DNA from: Cellulosimicrobium sp. Marseille-Q4280
GTDB lineage: Bacteria > Actinomycetota > Actinomycetes > Actinomycetales > Cellulomonadaceae
Assembly: GCF_943181405.1 (NCBI RefSeq)
Contig: NZ_CALPBY010000003.1
Coordinates: 372,001-436,000 of the forward strand
Direction: 5' to 3'
Length of the DNA stretch: 64,000 nt
Shown here in pieces: positions 1 through 8,757 of the stretch. Both the position numbers and the translations under genes were made by a program. The stretch's first letter is position 1; each line of letters starts with the position of its first letter. The notes under the pieces were generated by a model. It saw only the letters and a program-made list of their open reading frames with translations, ran no database searches and was not told the origin of the DNA.

Positions 1-1409
1 ACGTCAAGGGCGACCTGTCTGGCCTCACGCAGCCCGGGGCGTCGAACGAGAAGATCGTCGAGCGGTCACGCTCGATCGGGCAGGACTGGTCGCCCACCGC
101 GTTCCCCGTCGAGCTGTACACGCTCGGCGGGCTGGGGACGGGAGTGCCGATCCGCACGACGGTCACGGACTTCGGGCCGCTCCTGCTGTCGAAGGTCCTC
201 GGGCTCAACGAGACCCAGGAGTCCAGCCTCGGGCTCGTGTTCCACTGGGCCGACCAGCAAGGGCTCGCGCTGCTCGACCTCAAGGACCTGCAGTCCACCA
301 TCGCGTACCTCACGTCGGACGAGGGCAAGGCCGAGCTCAAGGGCATCGGCGGCGTCTCCGCCGCGACCGCCGGGGTGATCCTGCGGGAGATCGTCGCGCT
401 CCAGGCGCAGGGCGCCGACGTGTTCTTCGGCGAGCCGGCGTTCGCGACGTCGGACCTGCTGCGCACCGCACCCGACGGTCGGGGCGTGGTCTCGGCGCTC
501 GAGCTCCCCGCCGTGCAGGACCGGCCGACGCTGTTCTCGACGTTCCTCATGTGGCTCCTCGCCGACCTGTTCCAGGAGCTGCCGGAGGTCGGCGACGTCG
601 ACAGGCCGCGGCTCGTGTTCTTCTTCGACGAGGCCCACCTGCTGTTCACGGGTGCGTCGAAGGAGTTCCTCCAGCAGGTCGTGCAGACCGTCCGGCTGAT
701 CCGGTCCAAGGGCGTCGGCGTGTTCTTCGTGACGCAGAGCCCGAAGGACGTGCCCGCCGACGTGCTCGCACAGCTCGGCAACCGCGTGCAGCACGCGCTG
801 CGCGCGTTCACGCCCGACGACGCCTCCGCCCTGCGCGCCGCCGCGCGGACCTTCCCCCGCTCGCCGTACGACCTCGAGCGCCTCCTGCAGTCGCTCGGCA
901 CCGGCGAGGCCGTGGTCACGGTGCTCAGCGAGGACGGCGCGCCGACGCCGGTCGCATGGACCCGCGTCCGGGCGCCGCAGTCGTCGATGGACCCGGCACC
1001 GCCGGACGTGCTCGAGGCGATCGTCGCCGCGTCGCCGGCGCAGGCGCGCTACGGGACGTCGGTCGACGCCGAGTCCGCGTTCGAGCTGCTGCAGGTGCGC
1101 GTCCAGGAGCAGGCGGCTGCGCGCGCCGCCGCGGAGGCCGCCGAGGCGGAGGCTGCGACGCAGGAGAGGGCCGCGAAGCAGGCGGCCAAGGAGGCCGAGC
1201 GCACCGCGCGGAAGGAGCAGGCGGAGCTCGAGAAGATGCGCGCGGAGCTCGAGCGCGACGCCGAGAAGGCCCGCACGGGAGGGACGACGACACGGTCTCG
1301 CGCGGGCGGCTCGCGGTCGACGAGCCCGCTCGACTCCTTCCTGCGGTCCGCCGGAACCCAGCTCGGTCGCGAGCTCACCCGGACCATCTTCGGGACCCGC
1401 CGTCGCTGA
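1..1409 (+). CDS. HerA-like helicase/ATPase (DUF853 family), 5' end outside window
   Basis: The frame is open from base 3 with no usable start, so the N-terminus and Walker A loop lie upstream; 468 residues are visible. The segment opens with VKGDLSGL, typical of the DUF853 (YjgR) branch of HerA-type ATPases. A Walker B-like FFFDEAHLLF follows near visible residue 203, and a sensor-like VTQSPKD near 243. Residues about 360-425 are a charged Ala/Glu/Lys-rich coiled coil, then a short basic tail. The family is presumed to be a cytoplasmic DNA-translocating ATPase, but its role is poorly defined. The GTG at 144 is internal, because homology continues upstream of it. The gene converges on leuS across a strong hairpin. 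Confidence 0.88.
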   Translation, partial: VKGDLSGLTQPGASNEKIVERSRSIGQDWSPTAFPVELYTLGGLGTGVPIRTTVTDFGPLLLSKVLGLNETQESSLGLVFHWADQQGLALLDLKDLQSTIAYLTSDEGKAELKGIGGVSAATAGVILREIVALQAQGADVFFGEPAFATSDLLRTAPDGRGVVSALELPAVQDRPTLFSTFLMWLLADLFQELPEVGDVDRPRLVFFFDEAHLLFTGASKEFLQQVVQTVRLIRSKGVGVFFVTQSPKDVPADVLAQLGNRVQHALRAFTPDDASALRAAARTFPRSPYDLERLLQSLGTGEAVVTVLSEDGAPTPVAWTRVRAPQSSMDPAPPDVLEAIVAASPAQARYGTSVDAESAFELLQVRVQEQAAARAAAEAAEAEAATQERAAKQAAKEAERTARKEQAELEKMRAELERDAEKARTGGTTTRSRAGGSRSTSPLDSFLRSAGTQLGRELTRTIFGTRRR

Positions 1410-1421
1410 CGCGCCGCACCC

Positions 1422-1480
1422 CTGAGTGCTGGGCATGTGTCGTTCCGGTCGCCTTCTGACGACACATACCCAGCACTCAG
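1422..1480. terminator. Long inverted repeat between convergent genes (bidirectional terminator)
   Basis: Two 22-nt arms (1422-1443 and 1459-1480) pair with one mismatch around a 15-nt loop. The hairpin fills the 73-bp gap between the HerA-like stop and the leuS stop, so it can end transcription from both sides. There is no T-tract, as is usual in high-GC actinobacteria. The stem is unusually AT-rich for this genome. Confidence 0.8.
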
Positions 1481-1482
1481 CG

Positions 1483-4400
1483 TCAGACGACGATGTTGAC
1501 CAGCTTCGGGGCGCGGACGATGACCTTGCGGACCTCGGCGCCGTCGATCGCGCGCACGACGTTCGGCTCGGCGAGCGCGGCGGCCTGCAGGTCCTCGTCG
1601 GAGATCGACGGCGGGACCTCGAGCCGGCCGCGGACCTTGCCCTTGACCTGCACGACGCACGTGACGGTGTCCTCGACGAGGTACTGAGGGTCGGCCGTCG
1701 GGAACGGCGCGTGCGCGAGCGAGCTGTCGTGGCCGAGGCGCTCCCAGAGCTCCTCCGCGAGGTGCGGCGCGACGGGCGCCGTCATGAGCACGAGCGGCTC
1801 GACGGCCTTGCGTGGCACGCGGTCGAGCGACGTGAGGTGGTTGTTGAGCGTGATGAGCTTCGCGATCGCCGTGTTGGGGCGCATGTGCTCCATCTCGACG
1901 CGCACGTCCGCGATCGCGCGGTGCACCGCGCGCAGAGTGGCGGGCTCGGCAGGTTCGTCAGTCACCGTCACCTCGCCCGTCTCCTCGGACACGACGTTGC
2001 GCCACAACCGCTGCAGGAAGCGCTGCGACCCGACGACGGCGCGCGTCTCCCACGGGCGCGACAGGTCGAGTGGACCCATCGACATCTCGTAGACGCGGAA
2101 CGTGTCGGCGCCGTACTCGGCGTACATGTCGTCGGGCGTGACGACGTTCTTGAGCGACTTGCCCATCTTGCCGTACTCGCGCTGCACGACCTCGCCGTTC
2201 CAGCGGTACACGACCTCGCCCGAGCCGTCCGCCGCGGGCTCCTCGACGACCTCGCCCGCCGGGACGTACTGGCCGCGCGCGTCGGTGAACGCGTACGCCT
2301 GCACGTAGCCCTGGTTGAAGAGCTGGTGGAACGGCTCGACGCTCGACACGTGCCCCAGGTCGTAGAGGACCTTGTGCCAGAAGCGCGCGTAGAGCAGGTG
2401 CAGCACGGCGTGCTCGACGCCGCCGACGTACAGGTCGACGCCGCCCGCACGACCCGCGGACGCGTTGTGCTCGGGCCCCATCCAGTAGCGCTCGAGCTCG
2501 GGGTCGACCACCGTCACGTCGCCGCCCGGCGCGCCCGACGGCTCGTCGCGCGACCCCGACCACGACGGGTCGAGGTAGCGCAGGTAGTACCAGCACGAAC
2601 CCGCCCAGTTGGGCATCGTGTTGGTGTCGCGACGGTACTGCTGCGGCCCGTCCCCGAGGTCGAGCGTGACGTTCACCCAGTCGTCGTTGCGGCCGAGCGG
2701 TGCCTCGGGCGAGGAGTCCGCGTCGTCCGGCTCGAACGTGCGCGGCGCGTAGTCCGGCACGTCGGGCAGGTCGACGGGCAGCATCGCGTCCGGGATCGCG
2801 ACCGGCTGGTCGTTGGCGTCCCACACGATCGGGAACGGCTCGCCCCAGTACCGCTGGCGGCTGAACAGCCAGTCGCGCAGGCGGTAGGTCGTGGTGCCCT
2901 CGCCGAGCCCCTTGGCGACGAGCCACCCGGTGATCGTCCGCTTGGCGGTGGGCACGTCGAGCCCGTCGAGCGACACCTCGTCGTTCGACGACGCGACGAT
3001 CTCGCCGTCGCCCGTCCACGCGCCCGTGAAGCCCTCGGGGAACCCACCGGCGGGCCGGACCGTGTGCACGACCGGGAGCCCGAACGCCTCCGCGAACGCG
3101 AAGTCCCGCTCGTCGCCGCCGGGGACCGCCATGATCGCCCCGGTGCCGTAGCCCATGAGGACGTAGTCCGCGGTGAAGACGGGGATCGTCGCACCGTTCA
3201 CCGGGTTGACCGCGAGGTGACCGGTGAACACGCCGGTCTTCTTCCCGGCGTCGGCCTGACGCTCGACCGCGGTCTTCGCGGCGGCCTCGCGCCGGTACGC
3301 GGCGACGGCCTCGACCGGCGAGCGGTGCCCGCCCGTCCACGCCGACGACGTCCCGTCGGGCCAGTGCGCGGGCACCTCGTCGAGCAGCGGGTGCTCGGGC
3401 GAGACGACCATGAACGTCGCCCCGAACAGGGTGTCCGGGCGGGTCGTGAAGACCTCGACCTGCGAGCCCGACTCCGCCGCGGCGTCGTTGGCGCCGTCCG
3501 CGCTGCCGAGCACGGTGAAGCGCACCAGCGCGCCCTCGCTGCGGCCGATCCAGTTGCGCTGCATCGCCGTGACCTTCTCGGGCCAGTCGATGAGGTCGAG
3601 GTCGTCGGCCAGGCGGTCCGCGTACGCGGTGATGCGCATCTTCCACTGGCGCAGGCTGCGCTGGAAGACCGGGAAGTTGCCGCGCTCCGAACGCCCGTCG
3701 GCCGTGACCTCCTCGTTCGCGAGGACGGTCCCGAGGCCCGGCGCCCAGTTCACGGGCGACTCGTCGACGTACGCGAGGCGCTGCGGGTCGATCACCGCGC
3801 GGCGCTGCACGTCCGACAGCGCCGACCAGTCCGCCCCCTCCTCGACGCCGTCGATCCCGCCGGGCACGCGCCGCGACCCGTCGGCGTACTGCGCCTCCAG
3901 CTCGGCGATGCGACGCGCGCGCCCACGACCTCCGTCAGGACGCTTCGCCTCGGGGTCGTACCAGGAGTCGAAGATCTGCAGGAAGATCCACTGCGTCCAG
4001 CGCACGTACTCGGGGTCGATCGTCGCGAACGAGCGGCGCGAGTCGTGCGCGAGGCCCAGGCGCCGCAGCTGGCGGCGCATGTTGACGATGTTCGCCTCGG
4101 TCGTCGTGCGGGGGTGCTGACCCGTCTGCACGGCGTACTGCTCCGCGGGCAGGCCGAACGCGTCGTAGCCCAGCGCGTGCAGCACGTTGTCGCCGCACAT
4201 GCGTCGGAAGCGCCCGACGACGTCGGTCGCGATGTACCCGAGCGGGTGCCCGACGTGCAGGCCCGCGCCCGACGGGTACGGGAACATGTCCATGATGAAG
4301 TACGGGCTCGCGCCGTCGGGCCCGTCCCCCTCGCCGTCGGTGAGCCCACCCGTCGGGTTCGCGGCGAAGAACGTCCCGCGCTGCTCCCACAGCTCCTGCC

Positions 4401-4494
4401 ACTTGAGCTCGATCTGCTCCGCGAGCGCCGGGGTGTACCGGAAGGCGGGCTGGCCGGAGGCGTGCGTGATCTCGGTGGTGTCAGGGGTGGTCAC
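1483..4494 (-). CDS. leuS: Leucyl-tRNA synthetase
   Basis: Class I aminoacyl-tRNA synthetase that charges tRNA-Leu in the cytoplasm, 1003 aa from the GTG at 4494. The HIGH-type motif is HVGH at residues 80-83, after PYPSGAGL. The CP1 editing domain carries the threonine-rich TTRPDTLFG near residue 351, and the KMSKS-type motif is KMGKS near 775. The anticodon-binding and C-terminal domains follow. At about 1000 aa it is longer than the roughly 860-aa E. coli enzyme, partly from a charged Arg-rich insertion around residues 180-220. An upstream ATG at 4551 is in frame, but family homology begins at the GTG. No T-box leader fits in the 74-bp upstream gap. Confidence 0.97.
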   Translation of the reverse strand: MTTPDTTEITHASGQPAFRYTPALAEQIELKWQELWEQRGTFFAANPTGGLTDGEGDGPDGASPYFIMDMFPYPSGAGLHVGHPLGYIATDVVGRFRRMCGDNVLHALGYDAFGLPAEQYAVQTGQHPRTTTEANIVNMRRQLRRLGLAHDSRRSFATIDPEYVRWTQWIFLQIFDSWYDPEAKRPDGGRGRARRIAELEAQYADGSRRVPGGIDGVEEGADWSALSDVQRRAVIDPQRLAYVDESPVNWAPGLGTVLANEEVTADGRSERGNFPVFQRSLRQWKMRITAYADRLADDLDLIDWPEKVTAMQRNWIGRSEGALVRFTVLGSADGANDAAAESGSQVEVFTTRPDTLFGATFMVVSPEHPLLDEVPAHWPDGTSSAWTGGHRSPVEAVAAYRREAAAKTAVERQADAGKKTGVFTGHLAVNPVNGATIPVFTADYVLMGYGTGAIMAVPGGDERDFAFAEAFGLPVVHTVRPAGGFPEGFTGAWTGDGEIVASSNDEVSLDGLDVPTAKRTITGWLVAKGLGEGTTTYRLRDWLFSRQRYWGEPFPIVWDANDQPVAIPDAMLPVDLPDVPDYAPRTFEPDDADSSPEAPLGRNDDWVNVTLDLGDGPQQYRRDTNTMPNWAGSCWYYLRYLDPSWSGSRDEPSGAPGGDVTVVDPELERYWMGPEHNASAGRAGGVDLYVGGVEHAVLHLLYARFWHKVLYDLGHVSSVEPFHQLFNQGYVQAYAFTDARGQYVPAGEVVEEPAADGSGEVVYRWNGEVVQREYGKMGKSLKNVVTPDDMYAEYGADTFRVYEMSMGPLDLSRPWETRAVVGSQRFLQRLWRNVVSEETGEVTVTDEPAEPATLRAVHRAIADVRVEMEHMRPNTAIAKLITLNNHLTSLDRVPRKAVEPLVLMTAPVAPHLAEELWERLGHDSSLAHAPFPTADPQYLVEDTVTCVVQVKGKVRGRLEVPPSISDEDLQAAALAEPNVVRAIDGAEVRKVIVRAPKLVNIVV

Positions 4495-4568
4495 GCGGCC
4501 GATTCTACCGACCGTCCGCAGGCCCGACGGCGGCCCCCCGGCCGGCTGCACCGTGGCAGGATGTGCGC

Positions 4569-5009
4569 GTGATCGTGGTGACGACCAACGAGGTCCCCGG
4601 GTACCGCATCGACGCCGTCCTCGGCGAGGTGATGGGCATGACCGTGCGCAGCGCCAACATCGGCGCCAACTTCGTCGCGGGGTTCCGCGCCATCGGCGGC
4701 GGGGAGGTCAAGGAGTACACGCAGCTCGTGTACGAGTCGCGCCAGGAGGTCATGCACCGCATGGTCCAGGAGGCGCAGCGGCGGGGCGCGAACGCCGTCG
4801 TCGGGATGCGGTTCGACACGGGCGAGATCGCCCAGTCGTTCTCCGAGGTGTGCGCGTACGGGACCGCCGTCGTCGTCTCGCCGATCCCGGCGGGCCAGCC
4901 TGGCGCGACGTCGCAGTCCGCCCACCAGGCGTCGACCGCGCCGGCCCCCGCGTACGGCAGCCAGGGCGGGCCGCAGGACAGCGCCCCGGACCAGCCGGCC
5001 TGGCGCTGA
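4569..5009 (+). CDS. YbjQ/UPF0145 family protein (heavy-metal-binding domain type)
   Basis: Small cytoplasmic protein of the YbjQ family (PF01906), which forms pentamers in solved structures; its function is not established. Residues 1-105 hold the whole domain: an initial strand ending VPGYRI, then [36 protein letters not shown] and a final AYGTAVVV strand. The last 35 or so residues are a Gln/Pro/Ala-rich disordered tail. A purine-rich GGCAGGA lies 8 nt before the GTG at 4569; the in-frame GTG at 4563 is too close to it. The gene is divergent from leuS with a 74-bp gap. Confidence 0.85.
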   Translation: MIVVTTNEVPGYRIDAVLGEVMGMTVRSANIGANFVAGFRAIGGGEVKEYTQLVYESRQEVMHRMVQEAQRRGANAVVGMRFDTGEIAQSFSEVCAYGTAVVVSPIPAGQPGATSQSAHQASTAPAPAYGSQGGPQDSAPDQPAWR

Positions 5010-5067
5010 CGACCCACGGTCCGGCGTCGGGCACGACCGCCCGCCGTCCGGCCGCGCGCCTGACGGC

Positions 5068-5727
5068 TCAGAAGCTCGTGAGGATGTACTGGCCCATGAC
5101 CAGGAAGACCCACGCGATCAGCGCGACGTAGCCGATCGCGAGGAACAGGTGCCGGTTGCCCACGACGGTCCGCCGCACGCCGTCGCTCGCGGGCAGGAAG
5201 CCCTCCTGCACCGCGTGGACCACCTGGTACCAGAACAGCGGCAGGACCACGGCCCAGACGACCATGCACCACGGGCACAGGCGCACGAGCGCGTACAGGC
5301 TCGTCCAGACGAGGAAGACGACGAGCGCGAGGGCGAGCGTCGTGGCACCGAGCAGCGACAGCCAGTACCAGCGCGGGAGCCGTGCCCCCGTGAGGACGAC
5401 GACGCCCGTCGTGACGACGACCGAGAAGCCCGCGATGCCGAGCAACGGGTTCGGGAAGCCGAGCAACGACCCCTGCCACGACCCCATCGCCGGACCGCAG
5501 TCGACGAACACGCTGAGCGTGCACGACAGGGCGTGGTCGGGGTCGACCAGCGTCAGGTAGCGCTCGACGGTCAGATCGGCCGACGCGAGGAGGCCGATCG
5601 CGCCGAGGACGACGAGCAACCAGCCCAGCGTCCGCGCGCTCATCGGGCGCGGTCCGCCGGGGAGCGGCTGGTCGAGCTCGTCGGGACCGGACTCGTCCGT
5701 CGCGTCGACAGGGGCGCTCTTGCTCAC
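5068..5727 (-). CDS. Vitamin K epoxide reductase (VKOR) family membrane protein
   Basis: Integral membrane thiol oxidoreductase of 219 aa. Bacterial VKOR homologues reoxidise DsbA-like proteins with quinone, so the likely role is disulfide formation in exported proteins. The active-site CPWC lies in the fourth helix (RLCPWCMVVW). The loop cysteine pair is in SCTLSVFVDCG, and a conserved Ser/Trp stretch (GSWQGSLLGFPNPLLGI) follows. Four to five membrane helices are visible; the first 45 residues are acidic and cytosolic. The GTG at 5727 has a strong GAGGAGAG about 7 nt upstream, which rules out the longer start at 5799. No partner thioredoxin-like gene is adjacent. Confidence 0.92.
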   Translation of the reverse strand: MSKSAPVDATDESGPDELDQPLPGGPRPMSARTLGWLLVVLGAIGLLASADLTVERYLTLVDPDHALSCTLSVFVDCGPAMGSWQGSLLGFPNPLLGIAGFSVVVTTGVVVLTGARLPRWYWLSLLGATTLALALVVFLVWTSLYALVRLCPWCMVVWAVVLPLFWYQVVHAVQEGFLPASDGVRRTVVGNRHLFLAIGYVALIAWVFLVMGQYILTSF

Positions 5728-5880
5728 GGGGACTCTCCTCGTGGGTCGCCGGCTCGCGCCGGACCGTCGTGGTCGCGCCGACGGCGCGGTGGGGCACAAC
5801 CTATCGCGACTCGCTGGGACGCGGCTGTGAGCGGTGCGACGACGTCGCCGTCCGGTCCGGCCGGAACGGCCGGCCGACCG

Positions 5881-5953
5881 GGTACCACCTCGGCCACCCA
5901 GGTACTACCTCGGTGTACCCGGGTACTACCTCGGCGACCGGGTACTACCTCGG
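5881..5953. repeat. Four-unit tandem array of the GGTACTACCTCGG element
   Basis: Units begin at 5881 (variant GGTACCACC), 5901, 5922 and 5941, so the spacing is 20, 21 and 19 bp, close to two helical turns. All four have the same orientation. The TAG stop codon of the MFS gene (5945-5947, minus strand) lies inside the last unit, so the array starts exactly at the end of that gene. The same element recurs near 44.4 kb. The array fills most of the 217-bp gap between the MFS and VKOR genes; no other gene is visible in that gap. Confidence 0.9.
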
Positions 5954-7162
5954 CGAGGCGGTGGCCTCGGGCGCGCGGACGGCGTCGGGCAGGGTGGCGA
6001 CGACGACGCCGGCGGGGCGCCTCCCGACGAGCAGGATGATCGCGAGACCGGCGAGCGTGAGCGCCACGCCCGTCCACGCGGGGGCGAGGTAGCCCCAGCC
6101 CGCCGCGATGACGAGGCCGCCGAGGAACGCGCCGTTGGCGTTGCCGACGTTGAGCGCCGAGTGGCACAGCGCCGCGCCGAGCGACGGGGCGGACGGCGAG
6201 AGGTCCATGAGCCGCGTCTGGAGCGAGAGCCCGAGCACCTGGGAGGTGATGCCCAGCAGGAAGAGCGCGAGGACGGCGGGGACGGGGTGCTCGCCGGTGA
6301 GCGCGAAGAGCACGAGCGCCGCCGCCGTCGACACGAACCCGAGGTACACCGTGCGCATCACCGAACGGTCGGCGAGGCGGCCGCCGAGCAGCGTCCCGAC
6401 CGTCATCCCGACGCCGAAGACCGCGAGGACGATCGGGACCGCGCCCGTCGCGAGACCCGTCACCCGGGTGATCGTCGGCTCGACGTACGAGTAGACGGCG
6501 AACATGCCGCCGAACCCGATCGACGCGGCGACGAAGCCGATCCACAACGGCCCGTTGCGCAACGCCGCGAGCTCACGGCGCGCGCTCGACGCCTCGTGAC
6601 CCGCGCCGGCGGGGACGAGCCGCCAGAGGGCGACGAGCGTGGCCAGGCCCAGCGCCCCGACCAGCACGAACGCGGCGCGCCACCCGAGCTGCTGGCCGAC
6701 GTACGTCGACAGCGGCACGCCGACGACGTTCGCGACCGTGAGTCCCGTCATCATCATCGCCACCGCGTGGCCGCGTCGGCCCGGACCCACGACCGCCGCG
6801 CCGACGGCCGCACCCACGCCGAAGAACGCGCCGTGCGGCAGCCCGGCGAGGAACCGTCCGGCGACGAGCGTCTCGATGCTCCCCGCCGTCGCCGAGAGCA
6901 CGTTGGCGACCGCGTAGAAGCCCATGAGCGCCAGGAGCAGGGTCTTGCGGGGCATGCGGGCCGCCAGGACCGTGAGGACGGGTGCCCCGACGACGACGCC
7001 GACGGCGTAGGCCGTGATCGCGTGCCCGGCCGTGGGGATCGACACGTCGAGGTCGGTCGCGATGTCCGAGAGCAGGCCCATCGTGGCGAACTCGGTGGTG
7101 CCGATGGTGAAGCCGCCGAGGGCGAGCGCGAGGAGCGCGGGCCCGGTCCGCGGTGCGGTCAT
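5945..7162 (-). CDS. MFS drug/sugar efflux transporter, DHA1 (AraJ/NepI/YdhP-like)
   Basis: A 12-helix major facilitator of 405 aa at the cytoplasmic membrane, presumably a proton-driven exporter. The N-terminal GGFTIGTTEFATMGLLSDIA is characteristic of the AraJ/YdhP/NepI branch. Motif A-like AARMPRKTLLL lies between TM2 and TM3, and GLPHGAFFGVGAAVGA is in TM4. Substrate cannot be read from sequence. An AGGAGA stretch sits 4-5 nt before the ATG at 7162. An 18-bp perfect palindrome 35 bp upstream is a probable operator. The gene lies between a MntR-like regulator and the VKOR gene on the same strand. Its stop codon is supplied by an intergenic repeat. Confidence 0.88.
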   Translation of the reverse strand: MTAPRTGPALLALALGGFTIGTTEFATMGLLSDIATDLDVSIPTAGHAITAYAVGVVVGAPVLTVLAARMPRKTLLLALMGFYAVANVLSATAGSIETLVAGRFLAGLPHGAFFGVGAAVGAAVVGPGRRGHAVAMMMTGLTVANVVGVPLSTYVGQQLGWRAAFVLVGALGLATLVALWRLVPAGAGHEASSARRELAALRNGPLWIGFVAASIGFGGMFAVYSYVEPTITRVTGLATGAVPIVLAVFGVGMTVGTLLGGRLADRSVMRTVYLGFVSTAAALVLFALTGEHPVPAVLALFLLGITSQVLGLSLQTRLMDLSPSAPSLGAALCHSALNVGNANGAFLGGLVIAAGWGYLAPAWTGVALTLAGLAIILLVGRRPAGVVVATLPDAVRAPEATASPR

Positions 7163-7196
7163 GGTTCTCCTGGGGTCGTCGAGGTGGTCACGGTGC

Positions 7197-7214
7197 GGTC
7201 GAATCGATTCGACC
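7197..7214. promoter_or_regulatory. 18-bp perfect palindrome, probable operator of the MFS gene
   Basis: GGTCGAATCGATTCGACC is a perfect 18-bp palindrome. It lies 35-52 bp upstream of the MFS start, just beyond the end of the MntR-like gene. It does not resemble a DtxR/MntR box, so another, unlinked regulator is likely. Confidence 0.7.
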
Positions 7215-7259
7215 TCGGTCGGCGACGTCGGCGACGAGAAGGAGGGTGTGGGCGTCAGT

Positions 7260-7964
7260 CTAGGCGGAGACCGCTGCGTCGTGCACGACCCACACGTGCT
7301 CGGCCGCGCGCAGACCGAGCTGGGACGGGGCCGTCGTCCCGTTCCCGGCGCCCGACCAGGCGACCGTCAGGGTCCCCGCGTACTCGCGCCGCTCGGTGAC
7401 GGCGACGCGCGTGTCCAGCCCGACGCCCAGCTCGGCGAGGTAGCGCAGCACGTCCGGGTCGGCGTCGGAGATCCGCACCACGACGCCCTCGTCGCCCACG
7501 ACCAGCTCCGCGAGCGGGACGGCGGGCGGGCGCACGACCACGCCGTCGGCGCTGGGGATCGGGTCGCCGTGCGGGTCTCGCGTGGGCCGGCCGAGGCGGG
7601 CGTCGATGCGCTCGACCAGGAGGTCCGAGACGGCGTGCTCGAGCACCTCGGCCTCGTCGTGGACCTCGTCCCACCCGTACCCGAGCTCGGAGACGAGATA
7701 CGTCTCGAGGAGCCGGTGCCGACGCACCATCGCGAGGGCCAGCAGGCGGCCACGCTCGGTGAGCGCGATCGCCCCGTAGGGCGCGTGCTCGAGCAGCCCC
7801 TGGGCGCTGAGCCGTCGCACGGTCTCCGAGACGGTCGACGCCCCGACGCCCATGCGCTCGGCGAGCAGCTTGGTGGTCACGCGCTCGTCCGACCACTCCT
7901 GCGCGGACCAGACGACCTTGAGGTAGTCCTGGGCCACGGGCGTGAGGTCGTCGGGGCGGTCCAC
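7260..7964 (-). CDS. mntR: DtxR/MntR-family metal-dependent regulator, manganese-type ligands
   Basis: Metalloregulator of 234 aa: winged helix (about 1-75), dimerisation/metal domain (about 76-140) and a C-terminal FeoA/SH3-like domain (about 150-230). The metal-site residues resemble MntR rather than IdeR. Asp replaces the first-helix Met of DtxR (AQDYL), and Glu replaces the DtxR Cys in EAEVLEH, followed by the conserved Glu-His. This suggests Mn(II) sensing. A -10-like TAGGGT (7971-7976) ends 6 nt before the GTG at 7964, so the mRNA is probably leaderless. No manganese transporter is adjacent. Mn specificity is an inference from these residues. Confidence 0.86.
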   Translation of the reverse strand: MDRPDDLTPVAQDYLKVVWSAQEWSDERVTTKLLAERMGVGASTVSETVRRLSAQGLLEHAPYGAIALTERGRLLALAMVRRHRLLETYLVSELGYGWDEVHDEAEVLEHAVSDLLVERIDARLGRPTRDPHGDPIPSADGVVVRPPAVPLAELVVGDEGVVVRISDADPDVLRYLAELGVGLDTRVAVTERREYAGTLTVAWSGAGNGTTAPSQLGLRAAEHVWVVHDAAVSA

Positions 7965-7970
7965 GCGACC

Positions 7971-7976
7971 ACCCTA
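7971..7976 (-). promoter_or_regulatory. -10 element of the MntR-like gene (leaderless)
   Basis: TAGGGT on the minus strand ends 6 nt before the GTG start, which would place transcription initiation at the start codon. No Shine-Dalgarno sequence is present. Confidence 0.5.
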
Positions 7977-7997
7977 GGCCACGGCGACCGGCAGCGG

Positions 7998-8699
7998 TCA
8001 GCCCGGCGTGCGGGACAGGAGGAGCCGGACCTCGACGGTGCCCTCGTCGCGCACCTCGACCGGCGCGAGCTGCGGTGCACCGATCCCGTAGTCGGAGAAC
8101 CGGACGGCGATCGCGCCGTCGACCTGCAGTCCCTCGCCCGAGCGCTGGACCTCGAGAGCCACCGTCACCGGCTCGGTGACGTCCCGCAGGGTCAGGGTGC
8201 CGCTCGCCTCGAGGAGCACGGGCCCGGTCGCGTCCTCCACCGCGGCGACGTCGAGGGGCGTCGTGAGGGCGAACACCGACGTCGGGTAGACGTCGACCTC
8301 GAGCACGCGCCGCAGGAGCGCGTCCTCGACCATGTCCCCGGTCGTGATCGTCGCGGTCGCGACCTCGACGCGCGACGTCGTCGCCTCGCCCGACAGGACC
8401 TCCACCGACCCCGTCACGTCCTGCGTGCTGCCCACGACCGTCGCCTCGTCCCGCGGGACGCCGAGACGCTCCGCACGGAACCCGGCCGCCGAGCCAGGGC
8501 CCACTACCCAGCGCCCGTCGACGTCGAACGGCCCCGGGGCGGGCGACTCGACGGCGGGCGAGGTCTCCCCCGGCGTCTGGAGGCCGAGCGGCGGCGGCGT
8601 GCGGCCCTCGGTGAGCTCGCTGTAGACGAACGGGGCGAGCAGGAGCACGACGAGCGCGAGGACGACACCGACGACGACCCAGCGCGTGGACCTGCTCAT
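7998..8699 (-). CDS. YceI-family protein with N-terminal membrane anchor
   Basis: YceI lipocalin-like beta-barrel, a family that binds long isoprenoid or fatty-acid-type lipids; here it is tethered outside the membrane. One hydrophobic helix (about residues 8-28) is followed by a Pro/Gly-rich linker and the YceI domain (about 60-233). The domain includes DGRWVVGPGSAAGFRAE, the TATITTGDMVEDALLR region and a final RFSDYGIGAP segment. Length is 233 aa from the ATG at 8699, which has AGGATG suitably spaced; an ATG three codons upstream would overlap it. It follows the metallophosphoesterase gene on the same strand by 58 bp and may be co-transcribed with it. Confidence 0.88.
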   Translation of the reverse strand: MSRSTRWVVVGVVLALVVLLLAPFVYSELTEGRTPPPLGLQTPGETSPAVESPAPGPFDVDGRWVVGPGSAAGFRAERLGVPRDEATVVGSTQDVTGSVEVLSGEATTSRVEVATATITTGDMVEDALLRRVLEVDVYPTSVFALTTPLDVAAVEDATGPVLLEASGTLTLRDVTEPVTVALEVQRSGEGLQVDGAIAVRFSDYGIGAPQLAPVEVRDEGTVEVRLLLSRTPG

Positions 8700-8757
8700 G
8701 AGCCCCATCCTGCCGCGCCTCGCACGGGCCCGACGCCAGCGACGCGCACGTCCGGTC

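Noticed and set aside
66-1436. 456-aa minus-strand frame opposite the HerA-like gene
   Set aside because: Low-complexity Arg/Leu/Glu composition and no family features; the opposite frame encodes a recognisable ATPase.
4495-4568. T-box or leader peptide upstream of leuS
   Set aside because: Only 74 bp separate leuS from the divergent gene, with no T-box sequence or structure.
1426-4572. 1048-aa open frame on the plus strand across leuS
   Set aside because: It is antisense to an unmistakable leuS, has Arg/Asp/Val-biased composition without domains, and arises from high GC content.
5881-5953. Possible CRISPR array
   Set aside because: Repeats are only about 13 bp with 7-8 bp spacers, orientation can invert at the sister locus, and there are no cas genes.
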